The notes under the pieces are model-generated. The model worked only from the letters and a program-made list of their open reading frames with translations. It had not been told where the DNA came from and searched no databases. DNA of 43,761 nucleotides, from the NCBI GenBank assembly GCA_902785755.1, contig CACZZO010000010.1, positions 1 to 43,761 on the forward strand. The letters run 5' to 3'. Positions within the stretch are counted from its first letter, which is position 1; each line of letters begins with the position of its first letter. The translations under genes and the position numbers were made by a program. The DNA comes from an uncultured Bacteroidia bacterium (GTDB lineage Bacteria > Bacteroidota > Bacteroidia > Bacteroidales > F082). Below, one piece after another: positions 26,952-35,151 of the stretch.

Positions 26952-28160
26952 TCAAAAACCTTTCAGCAGAAACTCACGCAGACCGAGATGAATAATGCCA
27001 TCGATGTTATCACGTTTCACCAATGGCGATAAGGAAATCACATATTTCGGATGGTTGTCTGCAATACGCCTCAAAACGCCAAACTCCCGTTCCTCCGTCT
27101 CTTCCGAGGCAATCAGATAGCTGACTTGCACGTAGACCAGTTGCTTCCTTTTCGTACAAACGAAATCCACCTCACCAGCCTGCAACTGCCCTACCCTAAC
27201 CTCATAACCTAGGCGAAGCAATTGCTGATACACCACATTTTCAAGCACTTTCTCTATGTCTTTTTCGCGTTGGCTGTTTTCAGAAAGCAGGTTTCGCAAG
27301 CCAATATCCTCGAAGTAATATTTACCATTCGTTTCGAGCAACTTCTTCCCGTGTATGTCGTAACGCGGCACGCATTTCAGCAGATAAGTTTCCTCAAAAT
27401 AGGAACTATAGTCCAAGACGATGTTGGAGGAAACTATCGTGCCATGGCTTTTCATGTAATTGCTGATGTTGTTTGCCGAGATAGGTTTACCCGTATTGTC
27501 GGCCAAAAACAAAAGTAACTTGTTCAGAAACGATACGTTACGAATGTTGTGTCGCTCAATGATGTCCTTCAGTACGACCGTGTTCAACACACTTTGCAAA
27601 TAGTCATGGATGCGTTCCTCGCTCTCCAATCCGATTTGACGCAGCCCTGGCAAGCCACCATAATTCAAATACTTATATAAAGAGCTTTCGTTATCCTCCA
27701 AGTTATGAAAAACCAGAAACTCGGAATAGGATAGTCCGTGGATGTGGATTTCTTGATAACGCCCTGACAACAAGGTACTTAAATCGGAAGAAAGCATTTT
27801 GGCATTGCTGCCAGTGACGATGATGTCGGTGCGTTCCTCGGTGCGGTAACTCCTCACCGAGCGTTCCCATTCGGCAATGTCCTGTACCTCATCGATGAGG
27901 ATATAGTTTTGCTTTCCGATGGCAAACCGTTCATCAATGTATTCATTCAAGGTGGTGTAATCCTTGATGGCATCGAACTCTTTTTTTTCTTTGTCGATAT
28001 AAATGACATTGGCGTCAGGTTCGTTTTTATGCCGCAACACAAAGTCTTTCAGCACATAACTCTTCCCGATGCGACGTTGTCCAACCAGCACGATAACACG
28101 TCCTTTTCCCAACCAACCATCTACTTTTTCGGCGTAGTAATTTCTTGAAATCAAGTCCAT
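26952..28160 (-). CDS. AAA/DUF4143-like ATPase (copy 2)
   Basis: A 402-residue ATPase. The Walker A GQRRIGKSY is at about residue 27, the Walker B YILIDEVQDIAEW at about 85, and a sensor-like IIVTGSNAKMLS at about 115. The C-terminal region contains GEVDFVCTKRKQLVYVQVSY, a degenerate PD-(D/E)XK-like core. It is only distantly related to the other two ATPases here. The frame is open to 28190, but the -7 box is at 28180-28187, so the ATG at 28160 (or 28166) is preferred. It is divergent from the pseudokinase operon. The function of the family is unknown. Confidence 0.8.
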   Translation of the reverse strand: MDLISRNYYAEKVDGWLGKGRVIVLVGQRRIGKSYVLKDFVLRHKNEPDANVIYIDKEKKEFDAIKDYTTLNEYIDERFAIGKQNYILIDEVQDIAEWERSVRSYRTEERTDIIVTGSNAKMLSSDLSTLLSGRYQEIHIHGLSYSEFLVFHNLEDNESSLYKYLNYGGLPGLRQIGLESEERIHDYLQSVLNTVVLKDIIERHNIRNVSFLNKLLLFLADNTGKPISANNISNYMKSHGTIVSSNIVLDYSSYFEETYLLKCVPRYDIHGKKLLETNGKYYFEDIGLRNLLSENSQREKDIEKVLENVVYQQLLRLGYEVRVGQLQAGEVDFVCTKRKQLVYVQVSYLIASEETEEREFGVLRRIADNHPKYVISLSPLVKRDNIDGIIHLGLREFLLKGF

Positions 28161-28179
28161 AAGCATAGTTTTTTCGCTG

Positions 28180-28213
28180 CAAATATACAATTTTATTGTT
28201 TATGAACAACAAA
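28180..28213 (-). promoter_or_regulatory. Promoter of ATPase copy 2
   Basis: TATATTTG (28187-28180, minus strand) is an exact -7 box. A TTTG lies 22 bases upstream (28213-28210), inside the first palindrome. Confidence 0.6.
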
Positions 28214-28254
28214 AATTGAAATTTTTATGATTTTATTGTCTATGGACAACAAAA
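28191..28254. repeat. Two matching palindromes, 40-bp period
   Basis: TTTTATTGT(T/C)TATG(A/G)ACAACAAAA occurs at 28191-28214 and 28231-28254. The copies differ by two bases that keep the pairing (TTGTT/AACAA versus TTGTC/GACAA). The first copy covers the spacer and -33 box of the ATPase promoter. This suggests a dimeric repressor site or a structured element. Confidence 0.85.
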
Positions 28255-28353
28255 TTCGTGTTTTGATGGGTTTTGTTGGAATCTGACTAAAAAGCAGACG
28301 GAAATTTATAGGATTTTTCTCAAACAAAACGCATCCCCATTATTCATATTGTG

Positions 28354-28388
28354 AATAAGAATTATTACTTCTTTAAAAGATTCTTATT
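28354..28388. repeat. Inverted repeat upstream of the DarT operon promoter
   Basis: AATAAGAAT (28354-28362) and ATTCTTATT (28380-28388) form perfect 9-bp arms 17 bases apart. The right arm overlaps the -33 box of the pseudokinase operon, so it is a candidate operator. Confidence 0.7.
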
Positions 28389-28417
28389 GCCAAGTCTTGT
28401 TTTTGTTTGTACTTTTG
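28386..28417 (+). promoter_or_regulatory. Promoter of the pseudokinase-NADAR-DarT operon
   Basis: ATTG (28386-28389), 20 bases, then TACTTTTG (28410-28417). The ATG follows at 28463 after a leader of about 40 bases. Confidence 0.6.
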
Positions 28418-28462
28418 CAAAGTGTTGAAATACTAACGATAGCAGCAATAAAAAGTGTTTGT

Positions 28463-31400
28463 ATGAAGTATCCAATAGTATCAGAATATATTGAATCTCT
28501 TCGCATTGCAAGTGATAATCTTGCAACTTTGACATCTTTAAAACTTGTTTTAGGTACAGAAGGGAATCCAATTTATTCAAAAGAAGGCCATGGTATTGTT
28601 TTTCGGATGAAAGATGACAATACTGATTTAGAGTATAATGTAAAGTGTTTTATTGATGAACAAGAAGGCAGAGAGGCATTGTATGAGCTAATTAATGATA
28701 GTAAAGGTGTGTGGTTCCCTGATGGAGTTACATATTATGCTAATGAACTATTTGTTGATACCATGGTTTCGGATGATAATGAATTTCCTATAGTCGTTAT
28801 TCCATGTTGCAAAACGACAAGCCTTATTTCCTTTATCAGAACTAACATTGATGACATCATACTCATTTCAAAACTTGCTGATAGTTTTAGTTGTGTTGTA
28901 GAATGGGTTAAAGAAAAAGGTTACTCTTGGCATGAACTAAATGTTGATTCACTTTATGTGGACGATGCTGGTCATGTTGTTGTTTCAGATATTGACGAAC
29001 ACGTTGTAATTGCTAATACTACCGAGAAAAACGATGATATAAATGCATACTTGATACTTCTATCGCTAAAAGCATTATCTAGAGATTTTAGTTTGTTTGA
29101 TGTTGATGACAACAAGCCGCAGATTCTTTTTGATGGAAATAGTTGCAATGAACTTCCTACAAGTGAAATTGTTATTGAGTTGCTGAGATTAGGGGATCCC
29201 GAAATACTAACCATAATTGGTGATGTTTTCAAAAAAATCGGACATGGCAATTATAGTGAAATGCAAACTGACTTACAACAATCCGAGGCGTGTGATGAGG
29301 ACTTAAAAATGATGGCAGAAATGGGAAATGTTACAAGGCAATTAGAATTGGCACGTAAATGTTGGGATAATGAAGTGTACGAGGATGCATTTAAATGGTA
29401 TGAACGTGCAGCTACACAAAATAATGCTGAAGGAATTTATGGGCTTGGGTTATGTTATAAAAAAGGTTTTGGGGCCGAAAAGGATGAAAAAAAGGCTTTC
29501 CAGTGTTTTCTAAAAGCAACTGAATTAGGATTGTTGGAGGCACAATTTGAAGTCGCTGAGGCATATCAAGACGGAAAAGGCGTTCAAATGGATTCCGAAA
29601 GGGCATTTGACCTATATTATAAATCCGCACAAAAAGGCCATAAAATTTCAGAATTTATGGTTGGATGGTATCTTATGAGAAATTTTGGAGTAATGGATAA
29701 TGCTTTTATTACTACAAGAAGGAAAGATACTGTAAAAGCGTTTGAGTGGTTTATGAAGTCTGCTCTGCAAGGTTACCATCCCGCTCAACGAAGGATTGGA
29801 GCCTTTTATGAATCAGGCACAAATCCTTGTGTGAGAAACATAGAAAAAGCATTGGAATGGTATAAAAAAGCTGCGGAACAGGGAAATGATAAAGCAATTT
29901 TTGCAATAGGACGATTGTATGCCAATGGACTTGATGAGAGAAATCCGGATCATTGCAAAGCTTTTGAATACTATTTGCAGGCAGCAAATAAAGGTCTTCG
30001 AGAAGCCCAATATAGAGTAGGAATCTCATTGCTATTTGGTAAAGGAATTAGCAAAGATGCGGATGCGGCCATTGAATGGATAAAAAAATCTGCCAATCAA
30101 GGTTATTCGGCTGCGAAAACACTAATTTGTGAAATTGAGAGTGATAGTGAGGAACATAATGAAACTGAGGCAACTGGATTGGAATTAGCATCTGCCATCA
30201 TGGATGAATATGGAGTTTTATACAGTCAAGATGGGAGAAAACTCCTTAAATATAGTATGGAAGAAGGGTATGGTAACGAGTGCAAGGGAGTGTTATGGAT
30301 GAGTGATGAAGAACTTGAATTCGGAAAAATAAAGCAACAGAGTCTAAATAGATACGAAGTAAAAGAAGGGACAGAGATTATTTGCGACAATTCTTTTAAC
30401 GAATGTGAATCGCTTCAATCAATAGTGTTTCCTAAGTCGTTGAAAACTATTGGGGAGTTTGCATTTTGTCAATGTGAAAATTTGGAATATGTTGGAATTA
30501 ACGAAGGCCTTGTGAAAATTGGAAATTTTGCTTTCAGTGATTGTGAAAATCTACATTCTTTGAAAATCAATGAAAATCTTGAACAAATCGGAAACTATGC
30601 TTTCGATGGTTGTGTAAATTTGGAATCTTTAGTGTTGCCTGGGTCTTTGAAATCCATTGAGTCTGATTCTCTAACAGGCGTGCAAAACATCGTAGCTCAT
30701 TCAAAAGAATTCATTTGTTCAGATAATTGCCTTTTTACTGCGGACATGCGCAATCTTTTCTATTTCTTTCATAATGGGGAAGACTACCTTGAAATACCTA
30801 TCGGGGTTGAAAAAATTGGAGATTATGCTTTTTCCAGGTCTGAAATACAAAAAATAATAATCCCAGAAACGGTAGTTGAAATTGGCCAAAACGCATTTGC
30901 CAATTGTTTGAATTTGGAAGAAATATCTATTCCTCAATCTGTTAAAAAGATTGGAAATAGTGCTTTCTATGAATGTGAAAATCTACATAGAGTTAACCTT
31001 CCAAAGAATATAGAAATAATTGAAGGATATACATTTGGTAACTGTCGGAATTTGGAATATATACGATTGCCAGACAATGTAAAAGAAATTCTCTCAAATG
31101 CTTTTCAAAATACAGGAATAAAATCAATAATACTGCCTGTGAATTTAAAGTTCATTGGCCATGATCCCTTTGTTGGATGTGATATTGAGAGAATAGTATC
31201 ATCTTCTGATAAGTTTATCGTGAAAAACATGGCAATCTATACTGATAATGGAAAAACTTTCGTTAATTATTATGGCAAAGAGCAAAGGTTTGAAATTCCA
31301 GAAGGTGTAGAAAAGATAGCAGATTTTGCCCTCTCATTTGCATATTCAATCCAAGAACTCGTGTTCCCTAGTACAATAACAGAAGTCGGAAAAATGATAT

Positions 31401-31519
31401 TGGATCAAGCACTTCCTCAAAAAATACTTGTTCCGTTAAAGATAAAAGACCTAATAATTGAGAAATTGCCATCTTATTATGCCAAACATGTACATGTGAT
31501 CGAAAATGATAGTGATTGA
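28463..31519 (+). CDS. Pseudokinase-Sel1-leucine-rich-repeat protein
   Basis: A 1018-residue multidomain protein. Residues 1-185 resemble the kinase-like domain of Bacteroidota proteins that open MKYP-x-SEY; Lys61 (NVKCF) fits the ATP-binding lysine. The catalytic loop expected as HGDLKPDN reads WHELNVDS and the DFG position reads DID, so it is probably a pseudokinase. Residues about 320-575 hold Sel1 repeats (AEGIYGLGLCYKKGFG). Residues about 640-1000 hold LRR_5 repeats (LKTIGEFAFCQCENLEYVGI). There is no signal peptide, so it is probably cytosolic. Its stop overlaps the next start by 14 bases. Codon use is strikingly AT-rich, suggesting transfer. I infer a sensor or scaffold for the downstream DarT-like effector. 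Confidence 0.8.
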   Translation: MKYPIVSEYIESLRIASDNLATLTSLKLVLGTEGNPIYSKEGHGIVFRMKDDNTDLEYNVKCFIDEQEGREALYELINDSKGVWFPDGVTYYANELFVDTMVSDDNEFPIVVIPCCKTTSLISFIRTNIDDIILISKLADSFSCVVEWVKEKGYSWHELNVDSLYVDDAGHVVVSDIDEHVVIANTTEKNDDINAYLILLSLKALSRDFSLFDVDDNKPQILFDGNSCNELPTSEIVIELLRLGDPEILTIIGDVFKKIGHGNYSEMQTDLQQSEACDEDLKMMAEMGNVTRQLELARKCWDNEVYEDAFKWYERAATQNNAEGIYGLGLCYKKGFGAEKDEKKAFQCFLKATELGLLEAQFEVAEAYQDGKGVQMDSERAFDLYYKSAQKGHKISEFMVGWYLMRNFGVMDNAFITTRRKDTVKAFEWFMKSALQGYHPAQRRIGAFYESGTNPCVRNIEKALEWYKKAAEQGNDKAIFAIGRLYANGLDERNPDHCKAFEYYLQAANKGLREAQYRVGISLLFGKGISKDADAAIEWIKKSANQGYSAAKTLICEIESDSEEHNETEATGLELASAIMDEYGVLYSQDGRKLLKYSMEEGYGNECKGVLWMSDEELEFGKIKQQSLNRYEVKEGTEIICDNSFNECESLQSIVFPKSLKTIGEFAFCQCENLEYVGINEGLVKIGNFAFSDCENLHSLKINENLEQIGNYAFDGCVNLESLVLPGSLKSIESDSLTGVQNIVAHSKEFICSDNCLFTADMRNLFYFFHNGEDYLEIPIGVEKIGDYAFSRSEIQKIIIPETVVEIGQNAFANCLNLEEISIPQSVKKIGNSAFYECENLHRVNLPKNIEIIEGYTFGNCRNLEYIRLPDNVKEILSNAFQNTGIKSIILPVNLKFIGHDPFVGCDIERIVSSSDKFIVKNMAIYTDNGKTFVNYYGKEQRFEIPEGVEKIADFALSFAYSIQELVFPSTITEVGKMILDQALPQKILVPLKIKDLIIEKLPSYYAKHVHVIENDSD

Positions 31520-32210
31520 GTCAAAAAGAAAGAAACTTGAAACGCTGTTAAAGGAATACCCTAATGCTGTGTTTTGTGATGTGACGAGCAAGTCGCCTAT
31601 TCGTGGGTTGCAGCAGTTAAGTCCATTTTATCCATGGGGAGGAATACCTGTTAGCTTCTCACCAGGAGTAAAAGCATCTTGTGTCGAGGCGGTATGGCAG
31701 GGGCTAAAAGTATTTGAGAATGCAGATGTCGATACAGTTTTATTCTCAAATTATACAATGAAAGGCCTAAAACGATCATCACGAGTGTTTGGCAAAGTGT
31801 TAGGACATCGAAAAGGTGTTGATGGCGATCAATTACTCAATTATTATGATGCTCGAAAAAAAATATACATTCCAACATACAAGTGGATGATAGAGAATAA
31901 AGCATACGAAACCATAAATTGTATTAGAAACTATTGTAGAGAACATCCGAATGACACAATTGTTCTATTGGATTATCAAACAAATTGTAGAATAGATGAT
32001 TTGAGTAAACCTTTATCGCACGCATTTTTGGTAAAGGCATATGTTGAAGGGATTTCCCCGTATGAAGACGTTAGAATAGAAAAGAAAGTGCCAAATGTGT
32101 ATTTTGTGGGACGGCGTGAGATTAGCAGTACATCAATAAAATACTCTTTCAAAGAATTGCCAGCGATAGAAAATGATAATGAACAATTAAAAATAGAATT
32201 TGATGAATAG
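31506..32210 (+). CDS. Unknown protein with NADAR-like motifs, possible immunity protein
   Basis: A 234-residue protein that I cannot assign firmly. Residues 39-46 (SPFYPWGG), 60-72 (VEAVWQGLKVFEN), 97-104 (KVLGHRKG) and 116-132 (ARKKIYIPTYKWMIENK) follow the order of NADAR/YbiA-like features: an S-x-FYP opening, a (S/T)VEHxYQxxK helix and a G-R/K turn. NADAR proteins remove ADP-ribose from guanosine and occur as antitoxins of DarT-like toxins. A second conserved-looking block is LLDYQTNCRIDDLSKPLSHA (residues 154-173). The gene overlaps its neighbours on both sides and precedes the DarT-like gene directly. An uncharacterised DUF is the alternative. Confidence 0.45.
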   Translation: MIVIESKRKKLETLLKEYPNAVFCDVTSKSPIRGLQQLSPFYPWGGIPVSFSPGVKASCVEAVWQGLKVFENADVDTVLFSNYTMKGLKRSSRVFGKVLGHRKGVDGDQLLNYYDARKKIYIPTYKWMIENKAYETINCIRNYCREHPNDTIVLLDYQTNCRIDDLSKPLSHAFLVKAYVEGISPYEDVRIEKKVPNVYFVGRREISSTSIKYSFKELPAIENDNEQLKIEFDE

Positions 32211-33609
32211 ACGAAAGGATTATGAAGAGTTTAAACAAATTCTTGAGCAATACCACATCTCAAGATTCTATCACTTTACCGACCGAGATAACATTGAGTC
32301 GATAATTGAGAATGGAGGTTTATTTTCATACGGCGATTGCATCAAGCGGGGCATTAGAATCAATAGACCAGGAGGCTCAGAACTATCCCATGAACTCGAT
32401 TATAAGGATAATTTGCAGGATTATGTTAGGGTCAGCATATGCAAAAAACATCCAATGATGTATACGGCAATTCAAGATGAACGAATCGTTAACCCTGTGA
32501 TATTAGAAATTGATACCGATGTCTTATTCATTGACGGCAACATTTTCTCAGACAAGAATGCTGTTCGTGGCGATTCAAATAAAGGAACAGGTTTTGTCGA
32601 TTTCAACAGAATTCATTTTAACACTGTTATTCGGAGAAGTCAGTTTGATGTCGAGGAGGATGAGCAAGAATACTATCAAGCGGAAATACTGGTGCCACAT
32701 CACATACCACTTCATTACATCCTTAATATTACAGACTTCCAAGTAAAGGAATCTGAGAAGGAGATGACAAGAATAAAACGGCCATATTCTTCAATTATTA
32801 CCGAAGAGAATCCTGTGGCTGTTTTCCTCATTTTGAATCAATCATACCCAACAGAAGAGTTGATTACATTTGAAGACAAGAAAATGTCAAAGGCACAAGC
32901 CGAAGGTATCATTGTTGATCAAGTAATTAACGAACTTATAGTGCGTAATACTAGTAACGGTATAATAGACGACAAGTATCAATTAGCTGTTGTAGGATAT
33001 GGTGATTACGCATATAATTGCCTTGAAAAGAAAAATGTTCAGTCTTTGAAAGAGCTTAATGATAATCCCTTGTTCGTAAAAACTATCACTAAAGAGATTA
33101 AAACTAGACAAGGAATAAAAAGGATTGAGACAAAACAACCAGTTTGGGTGAAGCCACGAAGTGATGGTGGAGCTTATCTAAATAAAGCTTTAAATAGAGT
33201 AAAAGATATGGTTGATATCTGGATTGAGAAACACCCTGTATCTTTTCCTCCAGTTATTATTCATATTACCGAGTATCGGTATCATGGTGCAGAAGATAGT
33301 GATATGATTCAATTAGCAAGGGAAATGAAGTCGTTATTTACAAATGACGGAAACGCTTTGTTTTTCAATATCATTATTGCTGGGGAAGAAGATTCTATTT
33401 CTGTAATGTTTCCCAGTAGTAAGCGAGAAATTGGAAAGTCTCATTATGGAGAGGTGTATTATTTAATGTCAAGTACACTGCCGTCAACATATAAACCAAT
33501 AATACCCCTAACAAATGACCCAGAAGCACTTTGTCAAAAAGTTGGCATTGCGTTTAATGTAAAACTAAAAGATTTATTTGGTACTTTCCTTTCAATAATA
33601 CCGCAATAA
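32203..33609 (+). CDS. DarT-like ADP-ribosyltransferase fused to a VWA-like domain
   Basis: A 468-residue fusion. Residues 1-180 resemble DarT (DUF4433) DNA ADP-ribosyltransferases: FYHFTDRDNIESIIENGGLF at 22-41 contains the H-x-T and NAD-contact region, and YYQAEILVPHHIPLHYI near 158-173 supplies Glu161, in the place of the catalytic glutamate. Residues about 200-468 resemble a VWA domain: hydrophobic strand AVFLILNQS where D-x-S-x-S is expected, SDGGAYLNKAL at 320-330 and PPVIIHITEYRYHG at 349-361. Asp-to-Asn, Thr-to-Ala and Asp-to-Glu changes suggest a degenerate metal site. The ATG at 32203 overlaps the previous stop by 8 bases. Inference: a toxin or antiphage effector with an interaction domain. 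Confidence 0.65.
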   Translation: MNRRKDYEEFKQILEQYHISRFYHFTDRDNIESIIENGGLFSYGDCIKRGIRINRPGGSELSHELDYKDNLQDYVRVSICKKHPMMYTAIQDERIVNPVILEIDTDVLFIDGNIFSDKNAVRGDSNKGTGFVDFNRIHFNTVIRRSQFDVEEDEQEYYQAEILVPHHIPLHYILNITDFQVKESEKEMTRIKRPYSSIITEENPVAVFLILNQSYPTEELITFEDKKMSKAQAEGIIVDQVINELIVRNTSNGIIDDKYQLAVVGYGDYAYNCLEKKNVQSLKELNDNPLFVKTITKEIKTRQGIKRIETKQPVWVKPRSDGGAYLNKALNRVKDMVDIWIEKHPVSFPPVIIHITEYRYHGAEDSDMIQLAREMKSLFTNDGNALFFNIIIAGEEDSISVMFPSSKREIGKSHYGEVYYLMSSTLPSTYKPIIPLTNDPEALCQKVGIAFNVKLKDLFGTFLSIIPQ

Positions 33610-33636
33610 TAGTTCACTTTGTGCAACTTGCAGAGT

Positions 33637-33721
33637 AATTCAGGAGTTGCAACCGATAAATTGTAAATAGCAAATTCGGCGGTTATGACCGTCAAATTCA
33701 ATTCGTCAGTACCGACGAATT
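33637..33721. repeat. AATTCGGCGGT palindromic repeat family, three copies
   Basis: Copies at 33637-33662 (degenerate), 33673-33698 and 33700-33721. The first two are 36 bp apart, as in the cluster at 26627. The last, AATTCGTC-AGTACC-GACGAATT, is an almost perfect palindrome. No coding sequence is evident in 33610-33762, though one frame again reads NSGVATD and NSAVMTV. Confidence 0.85.
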
Positions 33722-33762
33722 GATATGGGTTTTCCAAAACCTTGAAATAGCATGTGCTATTC

Positions 33763-35097
33763 TCAAAGGAATGGTGTCATGTAAACAGGAATCAGAATGG
33801 TACCCTTATCCGTTTTCAAATCCTTTGTGTAAATCAGATAACGCCGTTCGACAATATGCGAGTATTTCTCGCAAAACACATCGAGTGACTTGTGGGTGTT
33901 GTAGCCGGAAGACTTCACTTCTATCGGCTGAAGCTTAGTCCCGTGTGAGAGCAGAAAATCAATCTCATAATTATGAGTCTCATCCTTTGGCCATGTGTAA
34001 TAGAAAAGCTTATTGCCCGATGTGGCAAGCATTTGCGCTATCATGTTTTCATAAACATAGCCAAGATTTGTGCTCAGTTTATCGTTCAACAGCTTTTGAT
34101 ATATGACATTCTCAGTATAGTCCTTGTCCCAAAAGGCAAGGGTGACGAACAATCCCGTGTCGGCACAAAAAATCTTGTATTTGGAAATGTCTTTTGTCAA
34201 TGACATGCCTACGTTGGGGTCGTTCGAATGGTATGCAAATAGAGTCGTCTTGCTGTCTTCAAGGTTTTTTAGAAACTCCACCAATTTGTCTTCGTCCACG
34301 TCACCAAGCACGGCATACGGCTTGAAACGGTTGTTGGTTTGGCTCAGTTGCGATGGAATATTCATAAAGAGGGTCTCCAAACGACCTGTAGAGTCAAGCT
34401 TTTGGAAATCATCTTGATAGATTCTGATTACGCCTCGCTTTGCAAGGTCTACCATGCTGAAATTGTTGGTTTCTATATAGGCTTCGACAGCTTGAGGCAT
34501 ACCGCCCACCAACAAATAGAGACGAAAGTTGCGCATGGCTTCACGGTGAGCCTGGGCAAGAGGTAATTTGTTGTCGTAGAAAGTACGCAGCAAAGGGATA
34601 GTGGCTTCGTCGCCCATAGCCCATCGGAACTCCTCGTAATCCATCGGATAAAGCGTGACACGCTCCTCTTCGCTTGGAATCGTGATGTTCTTCGTGTTCT
34701 TTTTGATACTGATAAGCGAACCAGTTTCAATATAGTCGTAGCGACCATCTTTAACCAGATACTTAATGGCTTGACGAGCGCGAGGACAATTCTGCACCTC
34801 ATCAAAGATGATGACAGATTTTCGCTTTTTGAGGACTACGTTATAAATGGATTGTAGTTGCAGAAATGTATAGTCCATGTTCATCAAGTTGTTGAACAAA
34901 GCCGTCACCTCTTCGGATGCCTCGTTGAAATCAATAAGTATGTATGAGTCATACTCGTTTTTGGCAAACTGCTCAACAAGTGTTGACTTGCCGACCCGTC
35001 GTGCGCCTTCTATCAAAATTGCGGTCTTTCCATTCTGGACATGTTTCCATTCGAGAAGTCGGTCATATAGTTTTCGCTTGAATATCCTTTTCATCAT
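33763..35097 (-). CDS. AAA/DUF4143-type ATPase (copy 3)
   Basis: A 444-residue paralogue of the protein at 18753-20108. Walker A is EGARRVGKS, Walker B VIIFDEVQNCPRAR, and YIETGSLISIKKN is identical in both. The C-terminal part has YEIDFLL...LQPIEVKSS, the PD-(D/E)XK-like core of DUF4143. It is transcribed away from uvrA and its promoter region carries a separate 33-bp-period repeat array. Either of two adjacent ATGs (35097 or 35094) could be used. The role is unknown; the family behaves like an accessory, repeatedly gained gene. Confidence 0.85.
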   Translation of the reverse strand: MMKRIFKRKLYDRLLEWKHVQNGKTAILIEGARRVGKSTLVEQFAKNEYDSYILIDFNEASEEVTALFNNLMNMDYTFLQLQSIYNVVLKKRKSVIIFDEVQNCPRARQAIKYLVKDGRYDYIETGSLISIKKNTKNITIPSEEERVTLYPMDYEEFRWAMGDEATIPLLRTFYDNKLPLAQAHREAMRNFRLYLLVGGMPQAVEAYIETNNFSMVDLAKRGVIRIYQDDFQKLDSTGRLETLFMNIPSQLSQTNNRFKPYAVLGDVDEDKLVEFLKNLEDSKTTLFAYHSNDPNVGMSLTKDISKYKIFCADTGLFVTLAFWDKDYTENVIYQKLLNDKLSTNLGYVYENMIAQMLATSGNKLFYYTWPKDETHNYEIDFLLSHGTKLQPIEVKSSGYNTHKSLDVFCEKYSHIVERRYLIYTKDLKTDKGTILIPVYMTPFL

Positions 35098-35119
35098 CTA
35101 AAGTGTCTGATTTCGAGTG

Positions 35120-35151
35120 CAAAAATAGGCTTTTTATTTGAGTTACGCAAA
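35120..35151 (-). promoter_or_regulatory. Promoter of ATPase copy 3
   Basis: TTTG (35151-35148), 20 bases, TATTTTTG (35127-35120) on the minus strand. The ATG at 35097 follows after about 16 leader bases. Confidence 0.65.

Noticed and set aside
28397..28462. Upstream start for the pseudokinase protein
   Set aside because: The extra 22 codons overlap the -7 box at 28410-28417, and the family-like opening MKYP begins at 28463.
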